Of a stretch of 64,000 nucleotides of DNA, positions 35,401 to 45,258 are shown piece after piece. Both the position numbers and the translations under genes were made by a program. Position 1 is the stretch's first letter; each line of letters starts with the position of its first letter. Origin of the DNA: Sarcocystis neurona (lineage: Eukaryota > Apicomplexa > Conoidasida > Eucoccidiorida > Sarcocystidae); assembly GCA_000727475.1 (NCBI GenBank), contig KL647288.1, positions 1,027,285 through 1,091,284 of the forward strand. Reading direction: 5' to 3'. Below the pieces are notes generated by a model. The model was not told where the DNA came from and did no database searches. It saw only the letters and a list, made by a program, of their open reading frames with translations.

Positions 35401-38400
35401 CAGGCAGATATGGCCGCGGCATATCCACATTGGAGAGAAACGGAGAAATGGATGGGGGGGGGGGGGGGAAGGCGAAAAGGGAGGAGAAACGAAAAGAGCA
35501 GAAAAAAAGGAACCAAAAAAGAGAAGAGACGGAAACGCAGAAGAAAACAAGGGGACACACAGACAGAACACGGGGACATACAGACAAACAGGTACTACCA
35601 TACACACACACATACACATATATATATATATATATATATGCATATACATATATATATGCACATATACATGTATATATATAGTGAAGAAGGGACACAGAGA
35701 CAGAAGAGTGGGACACAGCGACGAACAGGTACTCCCATACACATACAGACACACACACACACACACACACCTATATACTGATAAAGGGAGAGGGAGACGG
35801 AGACACACGAACAGGACAGAGAGACGGAGAGACGGAGACACGGAGACAGAAGGGGGCCACTTCACTTTGAATAGACTGCAGAGAGTAATATGTACTCACA
35901 CACACACACAGACACAGACACATATACACATGCATTCCTTTTCAGAGCAGCCAGTCCGTGTACGGCTCGAGGTGGATCTACAACTGCTGGAGGCTTCACA
36001 CACACATACATACAGAGAAAGACGCAGCTGTATTTTGGTGTAGCTGCCACCCCCCATCCATAAATATGTGGACTTTATATGATACTCCTCCCTTCGCGCA
36101 ACTCTGCTGTTCAAATATATCAACAATATGTGGGCGTGCACATACATGCATGCAGACATTATACACGTACACAGAGAGACCTACGTATACGTTCTCAGAC
36201 ACGTACACATACTGCGTACCACCTCGATATATAGACGACGATACATGTGTATATATATATGTATGCGTATGAATATCCACCTACATATATATGTATAGAT
36301 ATCGATGCTAAGAAGTGTGGGCATATATGTGTATGAAGATCCACCTACACACTTTTACGCATATATATGTATATATATGTGGTTATGTATTAACGTATAG
36401 ACACATATATCTGCTGTAGATATACCCATCTACACATACATATAGAGAGAGAGAGATGTATACGTGTATATACGGGGAGCTATAGAAGGAGGTATATGCG
36501 CACCCGGACGAGAAGTAGCTTCAACAACATCTACTACTTATATACGCATTTACATATATGTGTACATACATATATGCGTCTGCTTATATGTACACTTACA
36601 TATACATGAATATACCGATGCGTCCACACACGAGTATGGACACACCTATACACAGATATAAATACATACACCCATACATACACACATATAAATATACATA
36701 TCAAACGAGAGAGAGGAAGAGAGATTCAAGCATACACATATATATATATATGTATATGTATGGATAAATACGGATACATATAGAGAGAGAGAGCTGCCAG
36801 TTACCTATCTGTGTATCTGTACTGTATGCATGCGCGCAAATAGGCAGTGTTACTGATGTCCTTGTGAGCGCCTCACCAGCAGCAGAAGCAGCTGCGCCAG
36901 CGGTGGCTGCTTCGAGAGAACTGTCGCCCCTTCCAACTGCTCTCCACGTCCCTTCCTCCTGCGTCCCGCCTGCTCGGCCAGAAGCCTGGCTACTGGTGCT
37001 GCTGGTTTTTCCTGCAGCACCCAGAACAGCGGCAGCAGACGGGACAGGGGGAAAACAGACAGAATTCAAAAACCAGCAACAGGTGGTGACGGAGAACGAC
37101 ACTGCTGCTGCCTTGCCTTAGAGTGGACCAGGCAGCTGCCAGAAAACTGCTGCTGCTGCTTCTGCTGCTGCTCCCTCTGCTGCTGCTTCTGCTTTTGCTG
37201 CTGCTGCTTCTGCTGCTTCTGCTGCTACTTCTGCTTCTGCTGCTTCACTTGTTTCAGTTCCTCGTCTGTCGATGCTGCTGCTGCTGCGTCTTCTTCTGTT
37301 GCTGCTGCTCTCTTCTGGACGGCTCCCGTCGCGTCGCTGGCTCTCTGCTGGTGCCGCGTGTGCGCCCACCATCATCTTTCTCCCCGTCTCCTTCTTCTTC
37401 TGCAGCTGCCTTGCTGCTGCTGCCGCCGCTCTTCTCCTCTCCACCTTTTTTCTTCCTGCGGGCCGCTAGGGCCCTGTCAAACGCTTGCAAAGTATTAGTG
37501 AAGGCCGCGTGCAGCAGGTAGCCACGCACGATCTCCACAAGCGCGTCCGGGTGGGCCGCAGCTGCTGCCTCAGCGTCGGCTTCAATTTGCTGTCTCTCTT
37601 CAAGCCACTCGCTCTGCGCGCATGCGGTAGCGGTATACAAACAAGCCCACATCTTTATAGATACATACACCTGTAAGAACCATGTTGCCACAAAGGAACA
37701 TATATATATATATATATACGTAAATACCATGTAGCCACAAAGAAACACATCTTATATATATAGATACATATGTGGAAACCATATAGTCACCAAGGCGCAC
37801 ATCTCTCTATATATACAGATACATGTGAAAACCAACTACATATCAAGAAGATGGTCTTCATATATATATATATAACTTCTGCTGTATTGCGTTCCACATT
37901 TTCTATGTATGTATGCATATATATATATACATACACATATATATATATAGACACACACAGACACAGCCGGAGAAAGAGATGTATGCGTCATATGTGTATA
38001 TGTGGTAAAGGGGGAGAAGAAGGAAGAAGAACATTTTCAGGACTTTTACCTGAAGAATACTTTGAATATCGAAGACGAAAGGACCAAGAAAGTTGAATTT
38101 GACCTGCTCGCCGGTGGCCTGCATGCCCGCAGCAGGGAAATATTCGACGTGGGGCTCTGCCATTGCAGCAACCCCACAAAAGACGCCGTTCCGCGTGAAG
38201 AAAATTTTCTTCGACTGCTGATGAATTCCACACCCCACGACGTCTCCCCTGCCGTAGTGCGCAGAATAACTCTCTCCTCCCCCTGCTGCCGCGGCGATGC
38301 TGCCTCTGCTGCTGCTGCTGCCCGGCGCCGCTCCAGGCCCGAGCTTCCGCCCGTCCTCAGCCAAGTACCCTATCGAGCTGCAGCCCAAACACACGCAGGC

Positions 38401-41400
38401 CACCACCCGCAGCACCGGCAGCAGCAGGATTGTCTGACTCCTGCCAGCCGCAGCAGCAGCAGCAGTGGTAGTCGAAGCAGCGGCAGCGGTGGTAGTCGCA
38501 GCAGCAGCGGCAGTCGCAGTCGTAGCACTAACACCAACACCCACTGCGCACCGCCAGCAACGCGAGACGGAGAAATAGCCGCAACAGCTTAGTCCCCGCA
38601 GCTGCAGCAGCACTGCCAGCGAAAGCACGGGCAGCAACAGCAGCAGCAGCACGAGCAGTGACATTCCTAGCCACAGGAAGACAACAGGGACAGGAGCAGC
38701 AGTTGCCTCAGCAGCAAGCGCCGCGGCAGCAGGCTAGCAGCTGCAGCACATCAATAAATCAGAAGCAGCGCACACGCAGCAGCAGCAGCAGTCCCCCCAC
38801 CAGAGCGAGATCTGCAACAGCAGCAGCAGCACCGGTCCAAGCACCAGCAGCAGTCGCATCAGTAGGGAAACCGGCAGAGGCACCTGTAGCAGCAGCAGAA
38901 CTACTATTATCAGGAAGGAAAATACCTTGAGCAGCAGCAGCACGGGCTGGCGAAGGAAGGAAAGAAGAACAAAACCGACAGCAGCAGCAGCAGCACGTGT
39001 TGCAGGCACCCCACATGCGCAACACACGCAGGCCAGCAGCATAAAAACGAGCGGCAGCAGCAGCACGAAAAGGAAAAGCAGATGCAGTACCAGCCAGAAG
39101 AGGAGAAGCAGGTGCACCAGCAACAGCAGCAGCAATGGAGCAGCACGTGCAGCAGCACGAGAGAGTCGCTCGGACACGAAGCAGCAGGGAGCGCACAAAC
39201 GACAGGACCGGCAGAGCCACAGCACCAACAGCAGCAGCACGCGCAGCACCAGCAGGTAGCTCCTGTGTGTAGCCACACAGCGCAGTGACAGATAAGATAC
39301 ACACATGCATACGTTACAAAATCCTGTACACGTATAGCCATATGCAGAAGAATATATACATACATATGTGTAGCACAAAACGTTGCAACAAACGTACATA
39401 CATACATACGTATCTACATTTGGACACGCCTACACGCACGCCCTTCGCGAGATACAGATATATATGTATATATGCGTATCTAAATTTTCATATATATGTG
39501 TATACATGCAAAGAAATATATATATATGAGTAGACAGATACAGATAAAGACGAACTCTACAACATGTTACCACATAGGGATATATATGCCAATATATATG
39601 TATACATACACACGTGGACGGCGCACGTCTTTTTGTTATGGAAGTAGAGCGAAAGAAGCTGTTAGAAGTCGAAGGCGAAGTGTGGAGAGCAAATCTCACG
39701 AGATGTGCGCGGCAGCCCGTGCATGCTGAGAGCAGCAAGTGCTTTTTGCTGCCGTTGGTTTTCTCAGAGGGGGGTGCTCTGCTAGCGAGACGAAAATGGA
39801 AGCCACGTCTCCGACCACGTGTGTGAAGCTCGCGTCTTTCCTCGACATTTTGTGTGTGGGGAGGAGACACAAAGTCACCGCTTGAAGCGTAGACGGTCTA
39901 CGGCGAGAAACGAACTTTTCTTGCATGCGCATGCAACGCTTTGCAGCCGCATGCAAGTTGAGACATGGAGACACCCCGACGTCGAGGAAGAGACATGCTT
40001 ATCATCTCTACATGAGAGAGCGGACTACACTAGTCTATCTAGCTGCCCCGCTTGACGCGCCTCCATTTATATTACAGAGGCGAATAACGCAAAAAAGGCA
40101 AGTAGGCGCATGCAAAGTGTGAGGCTGAGAAACGGCCCACATTTGGAAGTGTCTCCTCGCCGCCGGCGCATGCGCAGCAGTTCCGAGAAACCCCCCGCCG
40201 CCCCCTCCCAGCGTCGCCCCAGCAGCAGCAGCAGGTCCCTCTCTTCTTCTCCGCCGTCCCCCCTCTCCCCGCCTTCCTCCCCACACACTCTCTTGCCAGC
40301 GCATGCCTGTACATACATACGTCTTCGTATATATACATATATGTATGCATGTGTGTGTAGAATAGCGAGAGACAGCTGCACGTACGGAAGAGAAGAGAAG
40401 TTGCCAGACAAATGAAGTCTACTGAGAAAGAAAGGAAGACGACCCGGGCAGCGGACTGACACACGGTAGAAACGCATGTCTTCTTCTCCTTCTGTGCAGG
40501 AAAAGCCGGCAACGCAGTCTTCTTCGTGACCGCATGCACGCACATATATGTGTATCTATATACACACATATTCACATACATATAGAGAAAACGAGAGGGT
40601 CAGAGCTGCATGCGGCGTAGGGAGGGAATGCGCGTGGGGAAGACAGAGACATGCGCGTGCAGTGGCCAGAGCACGTGTTCTTAGCCGTCTCTCTATATGT
40701 CCCTCCATATGTAGGCATGCCCACACATATATAAACGCCCCTACACATGTATATATGTAAGGGGCCTGTCCTTACACACGCCAGTCGTGTAGATATACGT
40801 CTATATGGATAGGCGCGTGTTGCAAATATGTGTAGGTGTATGTGTATGTGTACGTGGAGGAGAAGTTCTCCGTTTTAAGCGAGCCAAGAAGATGACTGAG
40901 CCACGCAGACGTAGAGACGCAGCAGACTTGCTGTGGCCTTACTGCGGCTCTACGCCCGGGTGCCTCGTGAAAGCAGCAGAGCGGGTCGTCAGGCCGACGC
41001 AGACCCGCGGCGGGCCCGAAGCGCCGCAGTTGACGACCGTCACTTCGAAGTAAAACAGTGCGCAGTCCGTCGGGATGGGTTTGTCGGCCTGCACCACCTG
41101 CGCAGCAGCAGCAGCGAGAGAACCGACTGCAGCGGTGAAGAAGAAGACCGGGCAGAGGCGGGAGAAGACGAAGAAGACGAACGGCGCAGAGGGAGAATGC
41201 CACGCAGGAAAAGAGGGCGCAGCAGGAGACGCGGAGAAACAGCGGCAGCTGCTGACGGAGGGGACGCAGAGACAGAGAAGGCGCAGCAGCAAAAGGAAGC
41301 GAAGAGCGCAAAGGGGGGCGACACGGGAGGGGAGGGATGGGAAGCAGCAGAGACGCGGCAGCAGTCGGAGAGCAGCAGGGGCAGCACGTGAGCGGAGACG

Positions 41401-42603
41401 CGGCAGCGGTCGAAGAAAGCAGCGACAGCAGCAGCAGACGCGTGCTTCACCGCCACTGCCGGCGCGACGTGAGCAGCAGCAGCAGCAGAGAAGGAGGAGG
41501 GGGAGAAGGCAGCGCAGCGGCGGCGTGTGGGGTGGACGTGTGGGCTGCAGCAGCAGCAGAATGAAGAGACGACCGCGCAGAGCAACAACTGTCGCGAGCG
41601 GGGCAGAGTGTCTTAGGCGTCTCCCTACGAGGAAATGCGGCAGCACGGCGGCACCTACAACAGATCCAGCAGCAGGAGAAGCAACAGCAGCAGATTCAGA
41701 CGCACCCAGAGAAGCAGTAGATTCGGCAGGAAAGACAGCAGTTGGTACAGGAGACGCAGCAGCAGCAACAAAAGTGCACCGGCAGCAGCAGGAGGCAGAC
41801 CGCAGAAGCAGATGCAGCGGGAGGCAGGGCAGCAGACAGAGCAGGAGCAGGTGCAGCAAAACGTAGAGCAGTAGCATACGCAAGAGGAGCAGCAGATGAA
41901 GCACCAGGATATAAGGTAGCAGCAGGATATAGGGTATCAACAGAGAGAGCAGCAGCAGATAAAGCAGCAGCAGATACAGCCGCAGCTGCAGCTGGAGCAG
42001 GACACAGTGCACCAAAAGATAGGCCAGCAGCAGAGGCAGTAGCAGCAGGAGATGCAGCAGCAGGAGAAATAGAACGGGCCTTACTCCGACGTCTGTGTGT
42101 TCTCCTTTGGCGAGGTAGACAGCGGAAACGCCGTCATGGAGGACGCGTACGTAGTGCGGATGTTTCTTGGCGTTGAGGCAGATGGGAGCAGAGGCAGGCT
42201 TCCACAGAAGGTGTCTGCAAATGCTGTGCTGCTTGCGGTGCTGCTGCAGCAGCCAGCCGTCAGCTGCTGCTGCTCCTGCTACGCCATTTTCCCCGAATTT
42301 CCTCGACTCCTGCTCGTGTTGAGGCTGCTTTGTGTAGCTGCTGTCACAAGCAGCGGTTGCTGCTTCTCGAAACGGCGGGAGATGTAAGTGCTGCCCCCTG
42401 CGCCCTTCATCTTCTTCTTCGACTTCTTCTTCCTGCCGCCGCCACCAAGACGAGGACATAGCTCCTTCCCGCTGCTGTCCCTCGTGGAGTCGCTCGTGAG
42501 GGGACAGGTGCTGCTGCTGCTGGCCGTGCTGCTGGGTGTGGAGGAACTGTTGCTGCAGGTGAGACTGCTGCTGTAGCAGCGGGGACTGCTGTTGGTAGTT
42601 CAT
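23404..42603 (-). CDS. RanBPM/RANBP9/Gid1-like SPRY-LisH-CTLH-CRA protein
   Basis: Minus-strand exons, in order: 42085-42603, 40943-41097, 38050-38377, 37249-37613, 36877-37011, 33548-34373, 33055-33214, 31240-31426, 29923-30014, 28619-28774, 26605-26716 and 23404-23470. They encode SPRY (first three), LisH, a low-complexity linker, CTLH and CRA, the order found in RanBPM/RANBP9/10 and yeast Gid1. In that family the protein scaffolds the CTLH/GID ubiquitin ligase and binds substrates through SPRY; it is cytoplasmic and nuclear. Junction phases agree from SPRY to LisH and from the linker at 33055 to the end of CRA. They fail inside the LisH exon, and the step between 36877 and 34373 lacks one small exon. 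ATG 42603 is the first in-frame Met of the open stretch, but Gln-rich reading continues upstream, so the start is unsure. The 31971-32488 gap lies in an intron. Family assignment is firm; exact exon ends in the linker are not. Confidence 0.8.
24300..25400. other. Pyrimidine-rich intron sequence, degenerate repeats
   Basis: Contains CTTCTTCTCTCTGCARGTT at about 24690 and 24838, suggesting a repeat of about 145 bp. Long open frames on both strands have the composition of the repeat and no splice support. Confidence 0.4.
25527..26300. repeat. Degenerate tandem repeat, 150-190 bp period, 5 copies
   Basis: Each copy has a landmark like TTCTCTGGACACCTTT then TTCATATATTCTTGTGCA, at about 25531, 25685, 25871, 26061 and 26242. 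A TGGCTGTTCTACTCC-like part with CTCCTACTACTA clusters follows. The repeat lies in the intron between the last two CRA exons. Confidence 0.7.
26605..26716 (-). CDS. CRA exon
   Basis: The acceptor TCTGTTTATCAG precedes 26716 and the donor GTAAGA follows 26605. It reads ECCGLLAYEEPEKSCLGAFF, then DLSRRTVTATAINRSVL. The Leu-Leu-Ala-Tyr-Glu and the Asn-x-x-Ile/Val-Leu near the end are the CRA signature. Confidence 0.9.
26880..27090. repeat. Purine-rich GGAGACGGAGAC tract
   Basis: About 200 bp with almost only purines on the plus strand except for the C of GACGG. Same unit as at 35330-35880 and the complement of tracts at 1010-1860 and 51070-51170. Confidence 0.7.
27421..27440. repeat. (TG)10 microsatellite
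   Basis: A clean TG run in an intron; another mixed (TG)n lies at about 31722-31765. Confidence 0.9.
28001..28180. repeat. Tandem repeat of 93 bp, 2 copies
   Basis: Copies start GACATTCATATATCCATAGA at 28001 and 28094 and end ATAAATGGCCACACCCCACA. They are intronic. Confidence 0.85.
28619..28774 (-). CDS. CTLH second part and start of CRA, 52 codons
   Basis: The acceptor ACTCTGTCGCAG precedes 28774 and the donor GTACGT follows 28619, phase 0 on both sides. It begins EGAFAVVLLLTQQVIDFLRP, matching the LLF-LK-QQ-FIEL-R helix that ends CTLH, then VGAAVRWMRARISHYLLDAV, the first CRA helix. Confidence 0.9.
28740..31230. repeat. CAG/CAA-rich tracts in introns around the CTLH exons
   Basis: Long AGCAGCAACAGCAG and AGCAATAGCAGC series at about 28790-29180, 29500-29700 and 30030-30430, and CTG series at 30780-31230. 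Poly-Leu or poly-Ala open frames here (one of 199 and one of 142 codons) reflect base composition. About 29261-29498 holds nothing else of note. Confidence 0.75.
29923..30014 (-). CDS. CTLH exon, first part
   Basis: The acceptor CCGTTTGTTCAG precedes 30014 and the donor GTATGT follows 29923. The reading LRRAIEEGRAEEALRILERE followed by FPAVLHQKTF is the classic CTLH pattern (Ile-xx-Gly-xx-xx-Ala-Leu, then Phe-Pro-xx-Leu). It is a short exon flanked by large CAG tracts and easily missed by automatic prediction. Confidence 0.9.
31240..31426 (-). CDS. Exon leading into CTLH
   Basis: The acceptor TTTCTGTGTGGCTGCAG precedes 31426. The phase-0 frame reads ESGVGEGEQQRDENEDALMW and ends SRLLASLPLRQ plus one base. 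Joined to the next exon it gives LPLRQ-GLRRAIEEG, a normal entry to the first CTLH helix. The donor would be GCAAGC, a GC-AG intron, since the GT alternatives nearby break the phase. Confidence 0.6.
31971..32488. other. Assembly gap, 518 N
   Basis: Unsequenced. It lies in the minus-strand RanBPM-like gene between linker exons. Two open frames of over 300 codons that cross it are artefacts. Confidence 1.
32590..32836. repeat. Satellite of ~35-37 bp, 7 copies, with TGTACGTACACC core
   Basis: Core starts at about 32601, 32636, 32673, 32708, 32740, 32777 and 32814; one copy is shortened. Between cores is CACAATGTGCCTGCGCGCCT-like sequence. The core is a near-perfect palindrome. The array begins about 100 bp from the assembly gap, and its translations are open in several frames without meaning. 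Confidence 0.9.
33055..33214 (-). CDS. Candidate linker exon, basic
   Basis: The acceptor GAGAAGAAGCAG precedes 33214 and the donor GTAGTG follows 33055. The reading starts SGESVAHTVEQDAPAEKTET and becomes Arg/Ser-rich. One leading base completes the codon left by the exon at 33548, and the end is phase 0 as the next exon requires. Phase agreement is the main support. Confidence 0.4.
33260..33560. repeat. CTG/TTA array: 18-bp unit, about 9 copies
   Basis: CTGCTGTTACTGTTACTG units in tandem, flanked by plain CTG/TTG runs. On the minus strand two frames are open (Asn/Ser and Ala/Val/Thr) while the third is full of stops. Here it is treated as an intron between linker exons. Confidence 0.85.
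33548..34373 (-). CDS. Ser/Ala/Gly-rich linker exon
   Basis: The acceptor TTTTCTTCTTTGACAG precedes 34373. The frame starts with a Ser-rich block (MSSSSSSSFPCASFSFQ), passes Gln and Gly/Ala tracts, then DEDVDMTAAWLDTGGEG and EEAYFQVTLSYTPRAAAAAA, and ends with acidic EDEEEEEKQQ. A donor, CA then GTAACA, fits the phase of the next exon. It is phase 1 at its start, so an exon is still missing upstream. Confidence 0.5.
35256..35270. repeat. 15-bp poly-C run; 15-bp poly-G run at 35454-35468
   Basis: Two homopolymers of opposite base in one intron, about 200 bp apart and able to pair. A third 15-bp C run lies at 29341-29355. Length may be affected by sequencing. Confidence 0.8.
35330..35880. repeat. 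Purine-rich GACGGAGACA-type tract in intron
   Basis: GAGACGGAGACACGG-like units with AAAGAGAAG stretches and two TA/CA microsatellites. No exon is supported. Confidence 0.6.
36877..37011 (-). CDS. Exon 5: linker, 45 codons
   Basis: The acceptor GGTGCTGCAG precedes 37011 and the donor GTGAGG follows 36877, phase 0 on both sides. It starts EKPAAPVARLLAEQAGRRRK and ends PPLAQLLLLL. It sits right after the LisH exon and reads as ordinary protein. Confidence 0.55.
37249..37613 (-). CDS. Exon 4: LisH motif; frame discontinuity inside
   Basis: The acceptor CATGCGCGCAG precedes 37613. Phase 0 gives SEWLEERQQIEADAE, then VE and the LisH helix pair IVRGYLLHAAFTNTLQAFDR. After a basic Lys run the frame continues through Gly/Ser/Gln to a stop at about 37254. 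A second frame, ending STDEELKQ before donor GTGAAG at 37248, joins the next exon in phase 0. The span is 365 nt (3n+2), so a small indel or intron is needed between the two readings. Confidence 0.7.
38050..38377 (-). CDS. Exon 3: second half of SPRY
   Basis: The acceptor GGGCTGCAG precedes 38377. The first base completes His, giving SIGYLAEDGRKLG (the GYHGDDG position of SPRY), then an Ala/Ser/Gly insert, then DVVGCGIHQQSKKIFFTRNG and GPFVFDIQSILQ, ending before GTAAAAG. These are the two most diagnostic SPRY motifs. Human-type proteins lack the low-complexity insert of about 25 residues. Confidence 0.9.
38378..40942. other. Intron inside SPRY with CAG tracts and one open island
   Basis: Holds CAG-rich sequence at 38430-39260 and TA/CA blocks. 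On the plus strand 39640-39740 reads MEVERKKLLEVEGEVW and looks coding, but it has no clear splice sites and the SPRY exons on both sides join without it. Confidence 0.5.
40943..41097 (-). CDS. Exon 2: SPRY beta-strand core
   Basis: The acceptor GCTGCGCAG precedes 41097 and the donor GTAAGG follows 40943. It reads VVQADKPIPTDCALFYFEVT and then VCVGLTTRSAAFTRHPGVEP, so joining gives DVG-VVQADKPIP. Family features are the FYFEV strand, the VGL-T strand and the RxPG turn. Confidence 0.85.
41098..42084. other. CAG/GAG-rich intron between SPRY exons 1 and 2
   Basis: Almost entirely AGCAGCAG, AGCAGGAG and AGACGC repeats. It is open in all frames for long stretches. Gln and Ala readings are intronic on the family comparison. 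Confidence 0.7.
42085..42603 (-). CDS. Exon 1: Gln-rich N-terminus and start of SPRY
   Basis: 173 codons from MNYQQQSPLLQQQ, with Gln-rich and Glu-rich stretches, to YVRVLHDGVSAVYLAKGEHT then DVG, ending before the donor GTAAGG. The last part matches the start of SPRY in RanBPM-type proteins, where a conserved Tyr-x-Gly/Lys-Gly is followed by Asp-Val/Ala-Gly/Ala. Confidence 0.7.
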
Positions 42604-43250
42604 GGCGTGTTGCTGCTGCTGCTCCTGCTCGGGTTGCTGCGGGTTGTGCTGCTGCTGCAGCTGCGGGACCTGCTCGAACTAGAGCGAATGCTGCTGGGGC
42701 CCCTGCTGCTGCGGCTCCTGCTCCTGTTGCTGCAGGGGTCACGTGAGGCTGGGGCTCCAGCTGTCGCCGCAGCGGCGGTTCCCGGCCAGGAAGATGAGGA
42801 AGAAGACGAATTGGGGTAGTAGTAGTAGTAGCAGTAGTCGTCGTAGGCAGCAGTGCCGACTGCAGCGGGCAGCAGAGGATGCACCGGTGAGTCCGCAGGA
42901 CAAGAAGAGCTGGCAGCAGCAGCAGCAGCAGGAGACGCAGGACGTGGAGGAGTCGTCGGCGAATTAGCGAGAAGACGATGAGCAGGAGGGCACAAAGCAG
43001 CAGCAGCGGTGGTGGGGCGGAGACGGGGAGGCGGAGGGCTGACAGCAGCTCGCAGGGGAGTAATGCCGCTGCTGCTGGTGATGATAGAAGCAGCAGCAGC
43101 CCTACCGGGAAATGGAAGCATTGCTCCTGCCGCTGCAGCAGCCGGCTCTGCGGTCCCGGTGGCCCCACACTGCGCGCGCCGCTTCTCTCTGCTGCTATTG
43201 AAGAAAGTACATCAACCACCTACCGCCACTTCTTCTCGTAATATTCTTCG
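42604..43250 (-). other. Upstream of the RanBPM-like start: Pro/Ala/Ser-encoding CAG tract
   Basis: A minus-strand frame starting MLPFPGRAAAAS at 43121 is open for 173 codons with Pro, Ser and Tyr runs. It could be a 5' exon or untranslated leader of the same gene. A stop in the exon-1 frame near 42680 prevents direct continuity. Confidence 0.3.
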
Positions 43251-43677
43251 AAATAAACTGCAGCAGCACCAGTACATCTCAGAAGAAGAAAGGAGACGGT
43301 TACGGTATACGCATGCCCACACATATACGGGGGATAATATACACACGCATACTTACGTATATATACGTACACGTATACGTACAGCAGCATATATATCTAT
43401 ACAGATATACACGTGCATGTTTAAAAGCACGTGAGAGAATATATATACATATATGAAGCCATATGTGTGTATGCATGTATGTATTCCTATATGTATGTAT
43501 GTAGAAGCGCACGTAGGTGCAAGGAGAAATATGTGGATTTTTATGGAAGTGAAGAGAGGAATGGTCGACGACTGCGACTTCACAGCAGCAGCAGAGCGGT
43601 GGAACACATGCGTTGGCAGGAGCAGCAGCAGCAGCAACAGCAACGCCGGTTAAGTAACACCCACACAGACAGTCTCT

Positions 43678-44034
43678 GTGGCGCTGAAGCCGCAGTGGCG
43701 CAGCAGCAGCAGCATAAGCCGCAGCAGCAGAAGAATAGCAGGTGCTCAAAGAGAGAGAGAGAGAGAGCAGGAAGACCGGAAGCAGGAGCAGCGGCGGCGG
43801 CACAAGACAGCAGTCACAGCAGCGCTACCGCAGAAGCAGCAGCCGAAAAAAGAGTCAAGAACGCCCAAGCGTCGCAGCAGCGAGGGGGGGGGGAAGTCTC
43901 CCGATGAAACAGAAAAAGAAGCAGCAGCAGGAGCAAAAAGATACGGACCGAGAAGGACCGCCGGCAGAAGCAGCAGTCTTCTCCGAGAAGAAAAGCAACT
44001 TAGGATGCCGCCACGAGAATGTACGTGTGCGTGA
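43678..44034 (+). CDS. Possible Arg/Glu-rich coding segment
   Basis: The frame is open for 118 codons. The middle part (EREREREQEDRKQEQRRRH, then SPDETEKEAAAGAKRYGP) reads like a charged, SR-type or coiled-coil protein, and a minus-strand frame over 44035-44400 also looks plausible. No acceptor or donor pair was fixed. Confidence 0.25.
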   Translation: MALKPQWRSSSSISRSSRRIAGAQREREREQEDRKQEQRRRHKTAVTAALPQKQQPKKESRTPKRRSSEGGGKSPDETEKEAAAGAKRYGPRRTAGRSSSLLREEKQLRMPPRECTCA

Positions 44035-45258
44035 CTACTGCTGCTGCTGTTGAGCTGCTGTCGAGGCTCTGTGCTGACGCTGCAACTTGGGAGGCTCCTG
44101 CCGCAGTTCACGCTGCTGCTGCTTCCGCTGCGACGTCTGCTGCAACACCTGATGCTCCTCTCCCCGCGCTGCTGTTCCTGCTGCGGCTACTCCTGCTGCT
44201 CTTACGCCTGCTGCTCTTACTCCTGCTGCTGCTGCTGCTCCTGTCAGTAGGGGCAGTGCAGCAAGGCACTCGCTAGTTTTGCGTGGAACAGCAGCAGCAG
44301 CAGCCCTGACCTTGCGAGTGTGTCTACACCGAGAGCGCTGCTGACCTTCCTCTGCAGGGCGCGTCCTCACAACTGCTGGGGACAGACGGACGTGTAGCAC
44401 CAGTAGTAGAAGGGGGAAGTCGGTCGCGCTTCAAAGAAAAAGCTAACGACGATATAGCAAAGGACACGCTGCTGTTGCTGTTATGTCTCCCCCTTCCTGC
44501 TGCCGCACGTGTCCTGCTGCCGCTTGATACGCGCGTGCCGCTTCTTCGTTAGCTGCAGCAGCGACGGATGCGGTGTGATTGGTGCTGCTGCTGCTTTTCT
44601 ACGCCTACTCACTCTAGGAACAGCTGCTGCCGTCCTTCGTGCCGCCCATGCTGTTCCTATTCTCTCTCTGCAGCCGGCCTTCCTCGCAGCGCGCGCCTTC
44701 TCCGCATGCAGCTCTTCTCATGTGGTTGTCTTCGCTAGCGTTGCTGCCAGGGTGGCTGCTGCTGTACCCGCTGCTCCTCACACTGCTTCTAATGTGCCTG
44801 CTGCTTCTGTGTGCGGTGCTGCTGCTGCTGGGGCTGGTGCTGCGCGGGGTGCAGCTGCTGCTGTCCTGGCTCCTGCTGTGTGTGCTGCTTGCTCCTCTGT
44901 GCGTGGTGCTGCTGCTGCTGCTGCTCTCTTCCTCCTGCTGCTGCTGCTCTCTGCCTCCTGCTGCTGCTTCTCTCTTCCTCCTGCTGCTGCTGCTGCTCTC
45001 TTCCTCCTGCTGCGGCTGCCCTCCGGCTGCTGCGCGGTGCTGCCGCTGATACAAGGACGGTGCTTGCCACTGCGGACGCTACTTGCTCTTCTCTGTGTCC
45101 GCTGCTACGTGTACTACATGCAGCCTTTGCTGCTGCTGCAGCAGCAGCTTCCTGCTGCTCCTCTTGCGTGTCTCCCGTTCGCGCTGCTGCGGCAACTGCT
45201 GCTGTGGTCCCGTACGGCGCGCAGATCTGCTGCTGCTTGCTCTTAAGGAGACACTTAC

